Source of the DNA: Wenzhouxiangella sp. XN24
Lineage (GTDB): Bacteria > Pseudomonadota > Gammaproteobacteria > Steroidobacterales > XN24
Reading direction: 5' to 3'
DNA: 64,000 nucleotides
Assembly: GCF_011064545.1 (NCBI RefSeq)
Contig: NZ_JAAMFG010000026.1
Location: 248,001 to 312,000, forward strand
Shown piece by piece: positions 34,457-43,450 of this stretch. The notes below the pieces were generated by a model. It saw only the letters and a program-made list of their open reading frames with translations, did not search any database and was not told the DNA's origin. The position numbers and the translations under genes are program-made. Numbering within the stretch: the stretch's first letter is position 1; the number at the start of each line of letters is the position of its first letter.

Positions 34457-35286
34457 CCGCCGTGCGCCACGAAGCGCGATCCGGTGATCTGCAGCGGCGC
34501 CTGTTCACCGTCATCTTCCGTTCCGACACGCCGGCCGGACAATTTTTCGACCTCGCGCTCATCGTCGCGATCCTGATCAGCGTCGCCACGGTCATGTTGA
34601 CGACCGTCGATGCGATCAACGCCGAGTACGGCCGGATCCTCTATATCCTGGAATGGTTCTTCACGGTGCTGTTCAGCATCGAATACGGCTTGCGGCTGTA
34701 CTGCGTGCGCGACCGCAAAGGCTATGCCACGAGTTTTCTCGGCGTCATCGACCTGCTGTCCGTGTTGCCGACCTACCTCGGCGTAATCTTTGCCGGCACC
34801 GCGCCGATGCTCGTCATCCGCATCCTGCGCGTGCTCCGCCTGTTCCGCATCATGCACATGCGCGAGTACGTCACCGAAGCGAATATCCTTGTTGAGGTTC
34901 TCAAGGCCAGCTGGCGCAAGACCCTGATTTTCGTCTATGCCGTAATCACGCTCGTGGCGATTTTCGGGACGCTGATGTACACCATCGAGGGCGAAGCCGG
35001 CGGCTTCCACAGCATCCCGGACAGCATGTACTGGGCGATCGTCACGCTCACCACCGTCGGCTACGGCGACATCGTCCCGGTCACACCACTGGGCAAGACC
35101 ATCGCCTCCCTCATCATGATCACGGGTTACGGCATCATCGCCGTGCCGATGGGCATTTTCTTCGCCGAATTCTCGGAGCAGAGCCGCCGTCGTGCGCGCG
35201 GACGGCGCTGCCCGGCCTGCGGCGCCAGGGGGCACGATTCGGACGCGAACTATTGCAAGGCTTGTGCCGAGCCGCTCGATGAGTAA
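34453..35286 (+). CDS. Voltage-gated-type potassium channel with C-terminal zinc ribbon
   Basis: A 277-residue ion-transporter family protein with six TM segments. S4 is Arg-rich (VIRILRVLRLFRIMHMREY). The selectivity filter is TTVGYGD between S5 and S6 (YWAIVTLTTVGYGDIVPV). The cytosolic tail ends in a two-knuckle zinc ribbon, CPACGARGHDSDANYCKACAEPL. The family conducts K+ across the inner membrane. It overlaps DUF2063 (4 bases) and the NrtR-like gene (8 bases). Confidence 0.9.
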   Translation: MTAVRHEARSGDLQRRLFTVIFRSDTPAGQFFDLALIVAILISVATVMLTTVDAINAEYGRILYILEWFFTVLFSIEYGLRLYCVRDRKGYATSFLGVIDLLSVLPTYLGVIFAGTAPMLVIRILRVLRLFRIMHMREYVTEANILVEVLKASWRKTLIFVYAVITLVAIFGTLMYTIEGEAGGFHSIPDSMYWAIVTLTTVGYGDIVPVTPLGKTIASLIMITGYGIIAVPMGIFFAEFSEQSRRRARGRRCPACGARGHDSDANYCKACAEPLDE

Positions 35287-36289
35287 ACGCAACGCTAACC
35301 GGGGCGCGAAGGCGGTCCCGGCCGCCGCCGCGGACACCGATACCCGGCGCATCGCCGTCGGCCTGAATGCCGTCATCATCGCCGTGCGGGATGACGAAGC
35401 GCGCGTGCTGACCGTGGCATCCCCGGAAGATGCCGACCCCCCTGCCCTGCCGTCCGGTCCCTTCGATCCGGCCCACGACCGCACGCTCGAACTCGGATTG
35501 CGCGCCTGGGTGCAACAACAGACCGGGCGCGAACTCGGCTATGTCGAACAGCTGTACACCTTCGGCGACGAAGGCCGCGACCCGCGGGAACGCGCCGGTG
35601 GCCCGCGCGTGTTGTCGATCGCCTATCTCGCCCTGGCGCAGGACCTGCCGGTGGTCGCCGCCGGCGGCGAATGGCTCAGCTGCTATCGCTTCCTGCCATG
35701 GGAAGACTGGCGCAGCGAGCGGCCGGCGGTGCTCGAAGACATCGCGGTGGCACTCGGCGACTGGAGCGAGAAACCCGGCACCGCAGCAGAACGGGAACGC
35801 CGCCGCCGGCGCATGGAAATCTGTTTCGGCCTCAGCGACGCCGGATGGGACGGCTACCGGGTGCTGGAACGCTACGAGCTGCTCTATGGTGCAGGCCTGA
35901 CCCACGAATACTGGCTCGACCGGGGCCGCCGCCCGCCCCGGTCCGCCATGTTGTTCGGCCAGCCGATGGCCTACGACCATCGCCGCATTCTGGCCACGGG
36001 GCTCGCCCGTCTGCGCGGCAAGCTGCGCTATCGCCCGCTGGTGTTCGAACTGATCGAGGAGCAGTTCACTCTTGCCCAGCTGCAACGCGTAGTCGAGGCC
36101 CTCTCGGGCCTGCGCCTCCATAAGCAGAACTTCCGCCGGCTTGTCGAGAACGGCGGCCTGGTGGAAAAGACGGGCCAGGTCGACACGCACACCGGGGGTC
36201 GGCCCGCGGAGCTGTTCCGCTTCCGCCGCGAGGTGTTGCGCGAGCGTCGTGCCCCCGGGGTGGGGGCGTTGACTCCGTTGAAGTTCTAG
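35279..36289 (+). CDS. NrtR-like transcriptional regulator (degenerate Nudix plus winged helix)
   Basis: A 336-residue protein. Residues about 25-190 form a Nudix-like domain whose catalytic box is degenerate (LELGLRAWVQQQTGREL lacks the REUXEE glutamates), as in NrtR regulators that sense ADP-ribose rather than hydrolyse it. The C-terminal 90 residues are a winged helix-turn-helix (FTLAQLQRVVEALSGLRLHKQNFRRLVENG ... GRPAELFRF, quoted in part). It sits directly upstream of nadA-nadB, and NrtR proteins control NAD biosynthesis, so a role in nadAB control is likely. The long N-terminal basic extension is atypical. Confidence 0.8.
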   Translation: MSKRNANRGAKAVPAAAADTDTRRIAVGLNAVIIAVRDDEARVLTVASPEDADPPALPSGPFDPAHDRTLELGLRAWVQQQTGRELGYVEQLYTFGDEGRDPRERAGGPRVLSIAYLALAQDLPVVAAGGEWLSCYRFLPWEDWRSERPAVLEDIAVALGDWSEKPGTAAERERRRRRMEICFGLSDAGWDGYRVLERYELLYGAGLTHEYWLDRGRRPPRSAMLFGQPMAYDHRRILATGLARLRGKLRYRPLVFELIEEQFTLAQLQRVVEALSGLRLHKQNFRRLVENGGLVEKTGQVDTHTGGRPAELFRFRREVLRERRAPGVGALTPLKF

Positions 36290-36304
36290 CCGCCTGGCGA
36301 GCGC

Positions 36305-36333
36305 TGGACAAGCGTTATGCTCAGGCGTAGCAT
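36305..36333 (+). promoter_or_regulatory. Candidate sigma70 promoter upstream of nadA
   Basis: TGGACA (36305-36310) and TAGCAT (36328-36333) are separated by 17 bases. They match five and four of the six consensus positions. The -10 lies inside a perfect inverted repeat. A second possible promoter for nadA is TTGACG (36362-36367) with TATAAG (36389-36394), but its 21-base spacer is long. Which is used is not decidable from sequence. Confidence 0.35.
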
Positions 36334-36336
36334 AAC
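36314..36336. promoter_or_regulatory. Perfect inverted repeat, candidate operator before nadA
   Basis: GTTATGCT (36314-36321) and AGCATAAC (36329-36336) are perfect complements separated by 7 bases. The element overlaps the spacer and -10 of the candidate nadA promoter. With an NrtR-like regulator encoded just upstream, it is a reasonable operator candidate. I did not compare it with a published NrtR consensus. Confidence 0.5.
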
Positions 36337-36340
36337 CCCC

Positions 36341-36363
36341 AGGCCGACAACAGGCCTTTTTTT
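36341..36363 (+). terminator. Rho-independent terminator-like hairpin between the NrtR-like gene and nadA
   Basis: AGGCC (36341-36345) and GGCCT (36353-36357) form a 5-bp stem with a 7-base loop, followed by a run of seven T. The stem is short, so it may be a weak terminator of the upstream transcript or a leader hairpin for nadA. Confidence 0.5.
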
Positions 36364-36397
36364 GACGCCTTGTATTGCTCACATTGAGTATAAGCCT

Positions 36398-37396
36398 ATG
36401 ACAGCACAACTCCACTACACGCCCGAGATCGCCCGCCAGACCCGGCCGATCTACGAGAGCCTCCGGCATGTCATTCCGGAGGTCGAATGGGGCGTGCACG
36501 CGCCGTACATCGCCGCCATCAACAAGCTCAAGCGCGAGATGAATGCCGTGCTGCTGGTGCATAACTACCAGACGCCCGAGATCTTCCATGGCGTCGCCGA
36601 TTACACGGGCGATTCGCTGGGCCTCGCCCGCCAGGCCGCAGAGACCGACGCGGACATCATCGTCCAGTGCGGCGTGCATTTCATGGCCGAGACGTCGAAG
36701 ATTCTCTGTCCGGACAAGACCGTCCTGATCCCGGATCTCGAGGCCGGCTGCTCGCTGGCGGCGTCCATCACCGGCGCCGACGTGCGCCTGCTCAAGGAGC
36801 GCTTCCCGGGCGTCCCGGTGGTCACTTACGTCAACACGAGCGCCGATGTGAAGGCCGAGTCCGACATCTGCTGCACCTCCGGCAACGCGGTCCGGATCGT
36901 CGAATCGCTCGGCGTGGATCGCGTGATCTTCCTGCCGGACAACTACCTGGGGCGCTACGTCGCGGCCCAGACCGGCGTCGAACTCATCCTCTGGCACGGC
37001 ACCTGCGAAGTCCACGAGCGCTTCACTGGCGCCGAACTGCGGGATTACCGCAAGCGCTGGGAGGGCATCCAGGTGATCGCCCATCCGGAATGCCCGCCCG
37101 ACGTGCTGGAAGAGGCCGACTTCGTCGGTTCCACCAAGGGCATGATCGACTGGGTCGGCGACCATCGTCCGAACCGGGTCGTGATGATCACCGAGTGCTC
37201 GATGAGCGACAACGTCGCCGTCGAGTTTCCCGAGGTGGAATTCATCCGGCCCTGCAATCTCTGCCCGCACATGAAGCGCATCACCCTGCCGAACATCCTG
37301 CGCGCCCTGGAGACGCGGACACACGAAGTCCATGTCGCTCCCGAAACCGGGGCGCGGGCGCGCCGCGCCGTGGAAGCGATGCTGGCTGTCGCATGA
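36398..37396 (+). CDS. nadA: Quinolinate synthase A
   Basis: A 332-residue [4Fe-4S] enzyme condensing iminoaspartate with dihydroxyacetone phosphate to quinolinate, in NAD synthesis. Cluster and active-site cysteines are in [26 protein letters not shown] and the C-terminal [32 protein letters not shown] is the family N-terminal motif. ATG 36398 ([19 protein letters not shown]) is chosen; an upstream in-frame ATG at 36317 lies within the palindrome/hairpin region. It is coupled to nadB (ATGA). Confidence 0.96.
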   Translation: MTAQLHYTPEIARQTRPIYESLRHVIPEVEWGVHAPYIAAINKLKREMNAVLLVHNYQTPEIFHGVADYTGDSLGLARQAAETDADIIVQCGVHFMAETSKILCPDKTVLIPDLEAGCSLAASITGADVRLLKERFPGVPVVTYVNTSADVKAESDICCTSGNAVRIVESLGVDRVIFLPDNYLGRYVAAQTGVELILWHGTCEVHERFTGAELRDYRKRWEGIQVIAHPECPPDVLEEADFVGSTKGMIDWVGDHRPNRVVMITECSMSDNVAVEFPEVEFIRPCNLCPHMKRITLPNILRALETRTHEVHVAPETGARARRAVEAMLAVA

Positions 37397-39021
37397 ACCG
37401 GGCCATGCATGCCGACGTCCTCGTCGTCGGCGCGGGCATCGCCGGCGCCAGCGTGGCGCTGCGCCTCGCCGAGGCCGGCCGGCGGGTGGCCGTGCTGTGC
37501 GCGACCCCGCTCGACACGTCGGCCAGCGCCCAGGCCCTCGGCGGCATCGCCGCCGCACTGGCCCCGGACGATTCGCCGGCGCTGCACCTCGAGGATACGC
37601 TGGGCGCAGGCGCCGGCCTGGTTCGCGAGGCTGCGGCTCGCATGACTGTCGAGGCCGCCCCCTCGGCCATCGCCTGGCTCGTCTCCCGGGGCGTCACCTT
37701 CGACCGGGCGCAGGACATGCTCGACCTGGCGCAGGAAGGCGGCCACCGCCGACGCCGCATCGTGCACGCGGCCGATGCCACGGGACGCGTCGTGATGGCC
37801 GCCCTGGCCGAGCGCCTTGCGACGCATCCGCGCGTCAGGCTGCTGCGCGACCACGTGGCGGCAGAACTCATCGTGGCGGTCTCCGCAAGCGGCCGCACGA
37901 TCTGCAACGGGGCGCGCGTGTATGACGCGCAGGCCGGGCGGATCATCACGCTATCAGCCACCCATGTCGTGCTCGCGACGGGCGGGGCCTCGGGTGCCTT
38001 CGAGATCTCCACCAACAGCACGCGCCCCGTGGGCGACGGAATCGCGCTCGCCTGGCGGGCGGGCTGCCGCATCGCCAACATGGAGATGGTCCAGTTCCAT
38101 CCCACCGCGTTGCGCCATCCGCAGTCGGACGGCTGGCTCGTGACCGAGGCCATCCGCGGCGACGGTGGCCAGCTGCGCCTGCCGAATGGCGAACGTTTCA
38201 TGTTCCGCCATGATCCGCGCGGCGAACTCGCGCCACGCGACGTCGTGGCTCGCGCCATCCACGCCGAGATGCGTTCACATCGCCTGGACTCCGTCTGGCT
38301 CGACATCAGCCATCTCGACGCAACGCGGATCCGCACGCGCTTCCCCAATACCCTGGCGCATTGCGCCGCGCTCGGAATCGACATCACGCGCGCCCCGATG
38401 CCGGTGGCGCCGGCCGCACATTACACCTGCGGCGGCGTGGTGACCGGAGCCTCCGGAGACACTGATATCGCGGGCCTCTATGCCGTCGGCGAGGTCGCCT
38501 GGACCGGGCTGCACGGCGCCAATCGCCTGGCCAGTAATTCGTTGCTGGAAGGCCTGGTATTCGGCGCAGCCGCCGCGGCCGATATCCTCGCCACTCCGGC
38601 TTCCCCCGCGGGCCTGCCGGATACGTCGTTGACGGACACGCCGCAGCGCTTGCCGGCCAGGACACCGGCAGCGGCTCGCAGGGAAGCGCAACGACTCGCC
38701 GCAGGGATCCGCCGGATCCTCTCGCGGGAGGCCGGGATCGTGCGCAGCGACACGGGACTGGCCGGCGCGGTGGCCGGACTCGGCGAACTGCAGCACCGCG
38801 TCGAGACGCTCTGCGCACGCCATGCGCCGGATCGCCGCCTGCTGGCCCTGCGCAACCTCGCCTGCGTGGCCGGCCTGATCGCGCAGAGCGCTGCGTTACG
38901 CAAGGAAAGTCGGGGTGCGCATTTCAACACCGACCACCCGCACCGCCATCCCGAGGCGCTGGACATCGTCCTCCGTTCTCCCCGGGAGGCGATCGAAGGC
39001 CGCCGCCACGCCGTGGGCTGA
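37393..39021 (+). CDS. nadB: L-aspartate oxidase
   Basis: A 542-residue FAD enzyme oxidising aspartate to iminoaspartate, which NadA then uses. The FAD loop is [19 protein letters not shown]. The active-site segments [36 protein letters not shown] and AAHYTCGGV, and the C-terminal [11 protein letters not shown] motif, mark it as the succinate dehydrogenase flavoprotein family, NadB branch. The two genes form a nadAB operon. Confidence 0.95.
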   Translation: MNRAMHADVLVVGAGIAGASVALRLAEAGRRVAVLCATPLDTSASAQALGGIAAALAPDDSPALHLEDTLGAGAGLVREAAARMTVEAAPSAIAWLVSRGVTFDRAQDMLDLAQEGGHRRRRIVHAADATGRVVMAALAERLATHPRVRLLRDHVAAELIVAVSASGRTICNGARVYDAQAGRIITLSATHVVLATGGASGAFEISTNSTRPVGDGIALAWRAGCRIANMEMVQFHPTALRHPQSDGWLVTEAIRGDGGQLRLPNGERFMFRHDPRGELAPRDVVARAIHAEMRSHRLDSVWLDISHLDATRIRTRFPNTLAHCAALGIDITRAPMPVAPAAHYTCGGVVTGASGDTDIAGLYAVGEVAWTGLHGANRLASNSLLEGLVFGAAAAADILATPASPAGLPDTSLTDTPQRLPARTPAAARREAQRLAAGIRRILSREAGIVRSDTGLAGAVAGLGELQHRVETLCARHAPDRRLLALRNLACVAGLIAQSAALRKESRGAHFNTDHPHRHPEALDIVLRSPREAIEGRRHAVG

Positions 39022-39095
39022 CACACTGCCGAAAGCCGCTTCTGTCCGCCGATTTGCGCTAGTCTCAGTGCTTTGAGCGGCGGGAGAACTTAGCG

Positions 39096-39599
39096 ATGGG
39101 CGTGTTGGAAAGAGGCGAGCAGGCCGAACTGCAGGCGAAGAACATTGCGGAGCGCGTCGGCGACCGGCTCGTGGAGGCATTTCATGTGCTTGCGCTGTTC
39201 ATCATCGGCGCGGCGATCTTCTGGTCCGCGCTGTCGTTTCTGCTGGAGATGATTGCCGCCGGGGAGGCGACGCTGCATGACATCCTGCTGCTGTTCATCT
39301 ACCTGGAACTCGGCGCGATGGTCGGCATTTATTTCCGCACCGACGAGTTGCCGGTCGAGTTCCTGCTCTACATCACGATCACGGTGATGACCCGGAAGCT
39401 GATCAGCGCAGAGGACCTGAGCGAGATGCGCATCCTGGTGACGACTGGCGCCGTGCTGATCCTGGCCGTGGCCGTTTTGCTGCTGCGCTATGGCGCGCAC
39501 CGCTTCCCGAGCGTCAACCCCGCACGCCGCCCGGTTGACGTGGATGCCGAGATCACCCCGTCGGGAAGAGCCACCCCAGCAACCAGTGGCTCGGAATGA
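39096..39599 (+). CDS. psiE: PsiE-family phosphate-starvation-inducible membrane protein
   Basis: A 167-residue protein with four hydrophobic helices (about residues 30-50, 62-78, 88-102 and 112-128). The family signature LLFIYLELGAMVGIYFRTDELPVEFLLYI is clear. PsiE is induced by phosphate starvation in E. coli, with no known mechanism. GGGAG precedes ATG 39096. Its last 47 bases overlap the 3' end of the opposite-strand membrane protein gene. Confidence 0.85.
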   Translation: MGVLERGEQAELQAKNIAERVGDRLVEAFHVLALFIIGAAIFWSALSFLLEMIAAGEATLHDILLLFIYLELGAMVGIYFRTDELPVEFLLYITITVMTRKLISAEDLSEMRILVTTGAVLILAVAVLLLRYGAHRFPSVNPARRPVDVDAEITPSGRATPATSGSE

Positions 39600-40143
39600 A
39601 CACGAAGGCCACGAGCCCGACGTATTGCAACCCGAGGTAGAGAGGCCGGGGCAGCCGTTCCTGCACCCGTCCGAGGCCGTAGACCCAGTTGATGTTTTTC
39701 CCGGGCGAACTGAACACGAAGCTCAGCACCAGCACCAGCCCGCCCGCCGCCACCGTGACGGCCAGCGACATCGCCGGATACCCATAGGCTGCGACCAGCC
39801 ACAGGAGCACCAGCGGCAGCGGAACATGGAACAGGGAGACGCTCCGCAGCCAGAGCGGGATCGTCGGGTCGAACATGTACTCCGTCAGGCCCGTGATCCG
39901 ACGGCGCAGGATCAGGCGCAAAACGTAATCGACGTTCCACAGGACTTCGGGCAGCAGCACCATGCAGGCCAGTACGCCCGCTGCCAGGGGACTCTCCAGC
40001 CACATGGCCGGCGCCGCGCCGATGAACGCGATATCGGAGAACCAGAGGAAATTGGCCGGGCCGTACCGACGCCAGTAGATTACGACGAAGGCCAGCACGG
40101 CGAGCGTGTAGACGATCTTGAACCATTCCGGGATGACGGACAT
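39553..40143 (-). CDS. Conserved polytopic membrane protein, function unknown
   Basis: A 196-residue protein with five or six hydrophobic helices. The conserved-looking features are EWFKIVYTLAVLAFVVIYW at the start, a central polar NVDYVLRLILRRRITGLTEYMFD segment, and SPGKNINWVYGLG before the last helices. I do not recognise a named family. ATG 40143 is preferred; an in-frame start at 40197 would add 18 residues. It overlaps psiE at the 3' end. Confidence 0.65.
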   Translation of the reverse strand: MSVIPEWFKIVYTLAVLAFVVIYWRRYGPANFLWFSDIAFIGAAPAMWLESPLAAGVLACMVLLPEVLWNVDYVLRLILRRRITGLTEYMFDPTIPLWLRSVSLFHVPLPLVLLWLVAAYGYPAMSLAVTVAAGGLVLVLSFVFSSPGKNINWVYGLGRVQERLPRPLYLGLQYVGLVAFVFIPSHWLLGWLFPTG

Positions 40144-40277
40144 GCCTGGATCCTTCGCTGGCGAGTTGGCGAGCTGTCTAGCGTGCCAAGCTAACATCCG
40201 CGAAGGCCGTTGGCACCCGGCGCAGGGGTTTCCGGGTACTGGCTATACTGGAAGGGAACACCACGAGGGAGTGCGGA

Positions 40278-42383
40278 TTGCGCGGCTGGCGCTATCGGGC
40301 GGTCCCGGCGATCCGGTCATGGATCGTGGCGGGGCTGATGTGTGCGACGAGCGCCCCGGCGGCGGGCGATGCCGGCCTGCGGGTCGGCGTGGCCGCCATC
40401 GAGGGCGACGGATGGCGCGCCGGCGAGCTGCACATCGGCCTGCGGCGCGGCGCAGCCGGGCAGCTGTCCGCCGAGTTCACGGCCGGCTGGATCGACTTGC
40501 CGGCCCCGATCGGCCGGCTCATCGACATTCGCGGCGAGTGCCACGACCTCGTGCTCACCGAACAGCGGATCCACTGCGGCCGCCTGTCGCTCGACCCGGG
40601 GGACTGGCCCTTCGCGCTCACGGGCCGGCTCGGTTACGCGCGCCACTCCGCCGCCCTCGACTGGCGCCTCGAGACGGCCGATGGCGAGGCCGGCCGCATG
40701 GCGGTCTCCGGACAGTTCTCGGCGGCCGGCTGGCGCGTGCGCCTCGAGGGCCACGACTGGCCGCTGACTCGTTTCGCGCCGGTGGCGGAGCAGCTGGGCC
40801 AGGCATGGCCGCCGCTGGACGGCGGGGTGTCGTTCTCCGTCGTCGCCGAGGGTGATGCCGCCGCGCGGCCCGCCGGCGCCGTCGCACCCTTGCCCTCCCT
40901 GGTCTTTCGCCTGTCGGGGGCGGGCCTCGGCGGCGCGAATGCCGCCGGCACCCTGGCTGCTGCGGGACTCGACGTCGAATTGCGCGGCTCCGCATGGCCC
41001 GAGAACGACGGGCTCGCCTTCGATGCCCGTGGCGCCGTCACCGCCGGGGAGTTCTACGCCGAACCGCTGTACGCCGAGCTCGCCACCCATTCCCTGCAAG
41101 CCTCCCTGCGCGGCACCGCCACCGATGAGCGGGTGACCATCGACACGCTGGTCGTCGAACAGGACGAGGTACTGCATGCGTCCGCCGAGGCCGAGCTGCG
41201 GCGCAAGCCGGGAGCGGCCTGGCAGGTCCAGGCCGGTCGCCTGCACCTCGTGGAAGCGCGCCTGCCGGCCGCCTACGATATCGGCTTGCAGCCTTACCTG
41301 GCGACGACGCCGCTCGGCGACCTGGAGACCGCCGGGTTGTTGCGCGGCGAACTGACGATCACGGATCACGCGCTGGCGACCCTGGACCTCGAGCTGGTGG
41401 CGGTAGACCTCGATGACCGTGCCGCGCGGCTCGCCATCTACGACCTGTCCGGGACGCTGGCCTGGGCCCGCTCGGCGCCGGACGGCTCGCGCGGCGAAGG
41501 CGCGCTCGACCTGGAGTGGGAGGGTGGATTTCTCGCCGGGATACCCTTCGGCGCCGCCGAGGTCGGCCTCCGCGGCGGCGAGAACCGCTGGGCGCTGGCG
41601 TCCCCCGTCGCGATTCCGGTGCTGGGCGGTGCGCTGGAAATCGACACGTTCGAGATCGCGGACTGGCTGCACGGAGAACCTGGAATCCTGTTCGACGCGC
41701 GCCTGAGGCCAGTCGACATGCGCGCCCTTTCGCGCGTGCTCGACTGGCCGCCGTTGCCGGGCCAGCTGTCGGGCCACCTGCCCGGGTTGAGCTACCGCGA
41801 CGGCAGCATGGCACTGGAGGGGGCGTTCAGGGCCGAGCTGTTCGGCGGCACGGCGGAGATTCGCGACTTGCGCGCGGAACGCATCTTCGCTTCACCGTCG
41901 CGACTGACGGCCGAAATCGAATTGCGCAACCTGGCGCTGGCCGAACTCACCGAAGTATTGTCCTTCGGCTCGATGACAGGACGTGTCGAGGGCCACGTGC
42001 ACGGCCTGGAATTGATCGACTGGCGGCCGGTGGCTTTCGAGGCCCGGGTGCAGACGCCGCCGGGAGACCGGTCGCCCCGGCGCATCAGCCAGCGCGCCGT
42101 GGACAACATCGCCAGGCTCGGCGGTGGCGGCAGCGGCTTGTCGACCGGCTTTCTCGGCCTGTTCGAGGCGTTCTCCTACGACGCCTTTGCCCTCGGCTGT
42201 CGCCTCGAGGGCGACGTCTGCGAGATGTCGGGACTCGCGCCGCTCGAGAACGGCTACGTCATCCTGCGCGGCAGCGGCCTGCCCCGCATCGACGTCGTCG
42301 GCTTCGCGCGCCGGGTCAGCTGGCCCACCCTGGTGGAGCAGGTGGCCGCGATCATGGCTTCGGAAGGGCCGGAGGTGCGATGA
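40278..42383 (+). CDS. YdbH-like AsmA-type intermembrane transport protein
   Basis: A 701-residue protein with an N-terminal signal/anchor and a long repetitive beta-rich body, ending in a segment like the YdbH-family C-terminal domain (VEGHVHGLELIDWRPVAFEARVQTPPGD ... FSYDAFALGCRLEGDVCEMSG, quoted in part). YdbH, TamB and YhdP are AsmA-like bridges that move phospholipid to the outer membrane in E. coli, where ydbH is followed by ynbE and ydbL. Here a DUF1318 lipoprotein follows 76 bases later, supporting the assignment. The start is TTG 40278, 7 bases after GAGGGA; no in-frame ATG keeps the signal. Confidence 0.72.
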   Translation: MRGWRYRAVPAIRSWIVAGLMCATSAPAAGDAGLRVGVAAIEGDGWRAGELHIGLRRGAAGQLSAEFTAGWIDLPAPIGRLIDIRGECHDLVLTEQRIHCGRLSLDPGDWPFALTGRLGYARHSAALDWRLETADGEAGRMAVSGQFSAAGWRVRLEGHDWPLTRFAPVAEQLGQAWPPLDGGVSFSVVAEGDAAARPAGAVAPLPSLVFRLSGAGLGGANAAGTLAAAGLDVELRGSAWPENDGLAFDARGAVTAGEFYAEPLYAELATHSLQASLRGTATDERVTIDTLVVEQDEVLHASAEAELRRKPGAAWQVQAGRLHLVEARLPAAYDIGLQPYLATTPLGDLETAGLLRGELTITDHALATLDLELVAVDLDDRAARLAIYDLSGTLAWARSAPDGSRGEGALDLEWEGGFLAGIPFGAAEVGLRGGENRWALASPVAIPVLGGALEIDTFEIADWLHGEPGILFDARLRPVDMRALSRVLDWPPLPGQLSGHLPGLSYRDGSMALEGAFRAELFGGTAEIRDLRAERIFASPSRLTAEIELRNLALAELTEVLSFGSMTGRVEGHVHGLELIDWRPVAFEARVQTPPGDRSPRRISQRAVDNIARLGGGGSGLSTGFLGLFEAFSYDAFALGCRLEGDVCEMSGLAPLENGYVILRGSGLPRIDVVGFARRVSWPTLVEQVAAIMASEGPEVR

Positions 42384-42459
42384 TCTCCCAATCACGGGCA
42401 AGGCGCGCGCATCGCGCGTATGCTTTGGCCGAAGCACGATTCAGCCAGGGAGACCGCCG

Positions 42460-43089
42460 ATGCGCCGCCTGAGATTCAACGTATTGCTGGCTGCCGCGAT
42501 TTTCACGGCCGCCTGCGTCACCATCAACGTCTATTTTCCAGCCGCCCAGGCCGAGAAAGCCGCCGACCGGATCATCTCCGATGTCTGGGGCCAGGATAGC
42601 GCGCCGCGCGATTCCGTGCCGCCCGATGAAGAGCCCCAGGGCCGCCTGCAGTCGCCCGACGGACCGTTCGCGCCCGTCACGATGATCCGCCTTGCGGCGA
42701 CGGGCTTGCTCGACATCGTCGTACCCCGCGCCGAAGCCCAGGACATCGAGATCGAGACGCCGGAGATCCGCGCCCTGACCGGCTCGATGAGCGCGCGTCA
42801 CCAGAAGCTCAAGCCGTATTACGAGGCGGGCGCCATCGGCCTCACCGCCGACGGCCTGCTGGCGATTCGCGATCGCAACCAGGTGCCGCTCGCCGAGCGC
42901 AACACCCTGCGCCAGCTGGTCGAGGCGGAAAACCGCGACCGCAATGACCTGTATCGCGCCATCGCCGAGGCCAATGACAAGCCGGAATGGGAAGACGACA
43001 TCCGCGACACGTTCGCGCAGCGCTGGATCGACCGCGCCAGCGAAGGATGGTGGTACCGTACGGCGCCGGGCAACTGGCAACAGAAGTAA
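42460..43089 (+). CDS. DUF1318 (YdbL-like) lipoprotein
   Basis: A 209-residue predicted lipoprotein. The lipobox Cys is residue 19 (IFTAACVTINVYFP). Residues 20-40 (TINVYFPAAQAEKAADRII) resemble the start of YnbE-type lipoproteins. The C-terminal 110 residues are the DUF1318/YdbL domain (EIRALTGSMSARHQKLKPYYEAGAIGLT, PEWEDDIRDTFAQRW). It may combine in one polypeptide what E. coli splits between ynbE and ydbL. It follows the YdbH-like gene and precedes a small coiled-coil protein by 21 bases. Confidence 0.8.
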   Translation: MRRLRFNVLLAAAIFTAACVTINVYFPAAQAEKAADRIISDVWGQDSAPRDSVPPDEEPQGRLQSPDGPFAPVTMIRLAATGLLDIVVPRAEAQDIEIETPEIRALTGSMSARHQKLKPYYEAGAIGLTADGLLAIRDRNQVPLAERNTLRQLVEAENRDRNDLYRAIAEANDKPEWEDDIRDTFAQRWIDRASEGWWYRTAPGNWQQK

Positions 43090-43110
43090 CCCCCGAACAA
43101 GGACGTCGCC

Positions 43111-43446
43111 ATGAACGATGTAATGCGCATGCTCGCGGCCTGGGCTTTGATTCACGAGACGGCCGACGAGGGATGGAAAGCGTCGGTCGGCCGGGGGCGC
43201 GAGCTTGCGCCGGGCGAACTGGACCAGGGCCCCGAGGCCTTCGTCGACGGGCTTGCGGCACTGGTCGCCGAGGAGAAGGAAAAGCTCAAGGCATCGCTCG
43301 CCAACCCGGATCACGATAGCGCCGGGTCGCGGGAGGACCTTGCCAGGCAGCTCGAGGCGATGCGTTTCGAGCTCGCCGAGTTGCGCGGGAGCATCGAATC
43401 GCTGCAGGCGTCGGTGGACGCCATCGCCGCCCGCTCCGGAAACTAG
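43111..43446 (+). CDS. Small hypothetical coiled-coil protein
   Basis: A 111-residue soluble protein, unrecognised. The N-terminal half is mixed (MLAAWALIHETADEGWKASVGRGRELAP). The C-terminal half is a Leu/Glu heptad region (DLARQLEAMRFELAELRGSIESLQASVDAI) that should form a coiled coil. It lies 4 bases before the UbiB-like gene, so the two are probably cotranscribed and may act together. Confidence 0.6.
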   Translation: MNDVMRMLAAWALIHETADEGWKASVGRGRELAPGELDQGPEAFVDGLAALVAEEKEKLKASLANPDHDSAGSREDLARQLEAMRFELAELRGSIESLQASVDAIAARSGN

Positions 43447-43450
43447 CGCC

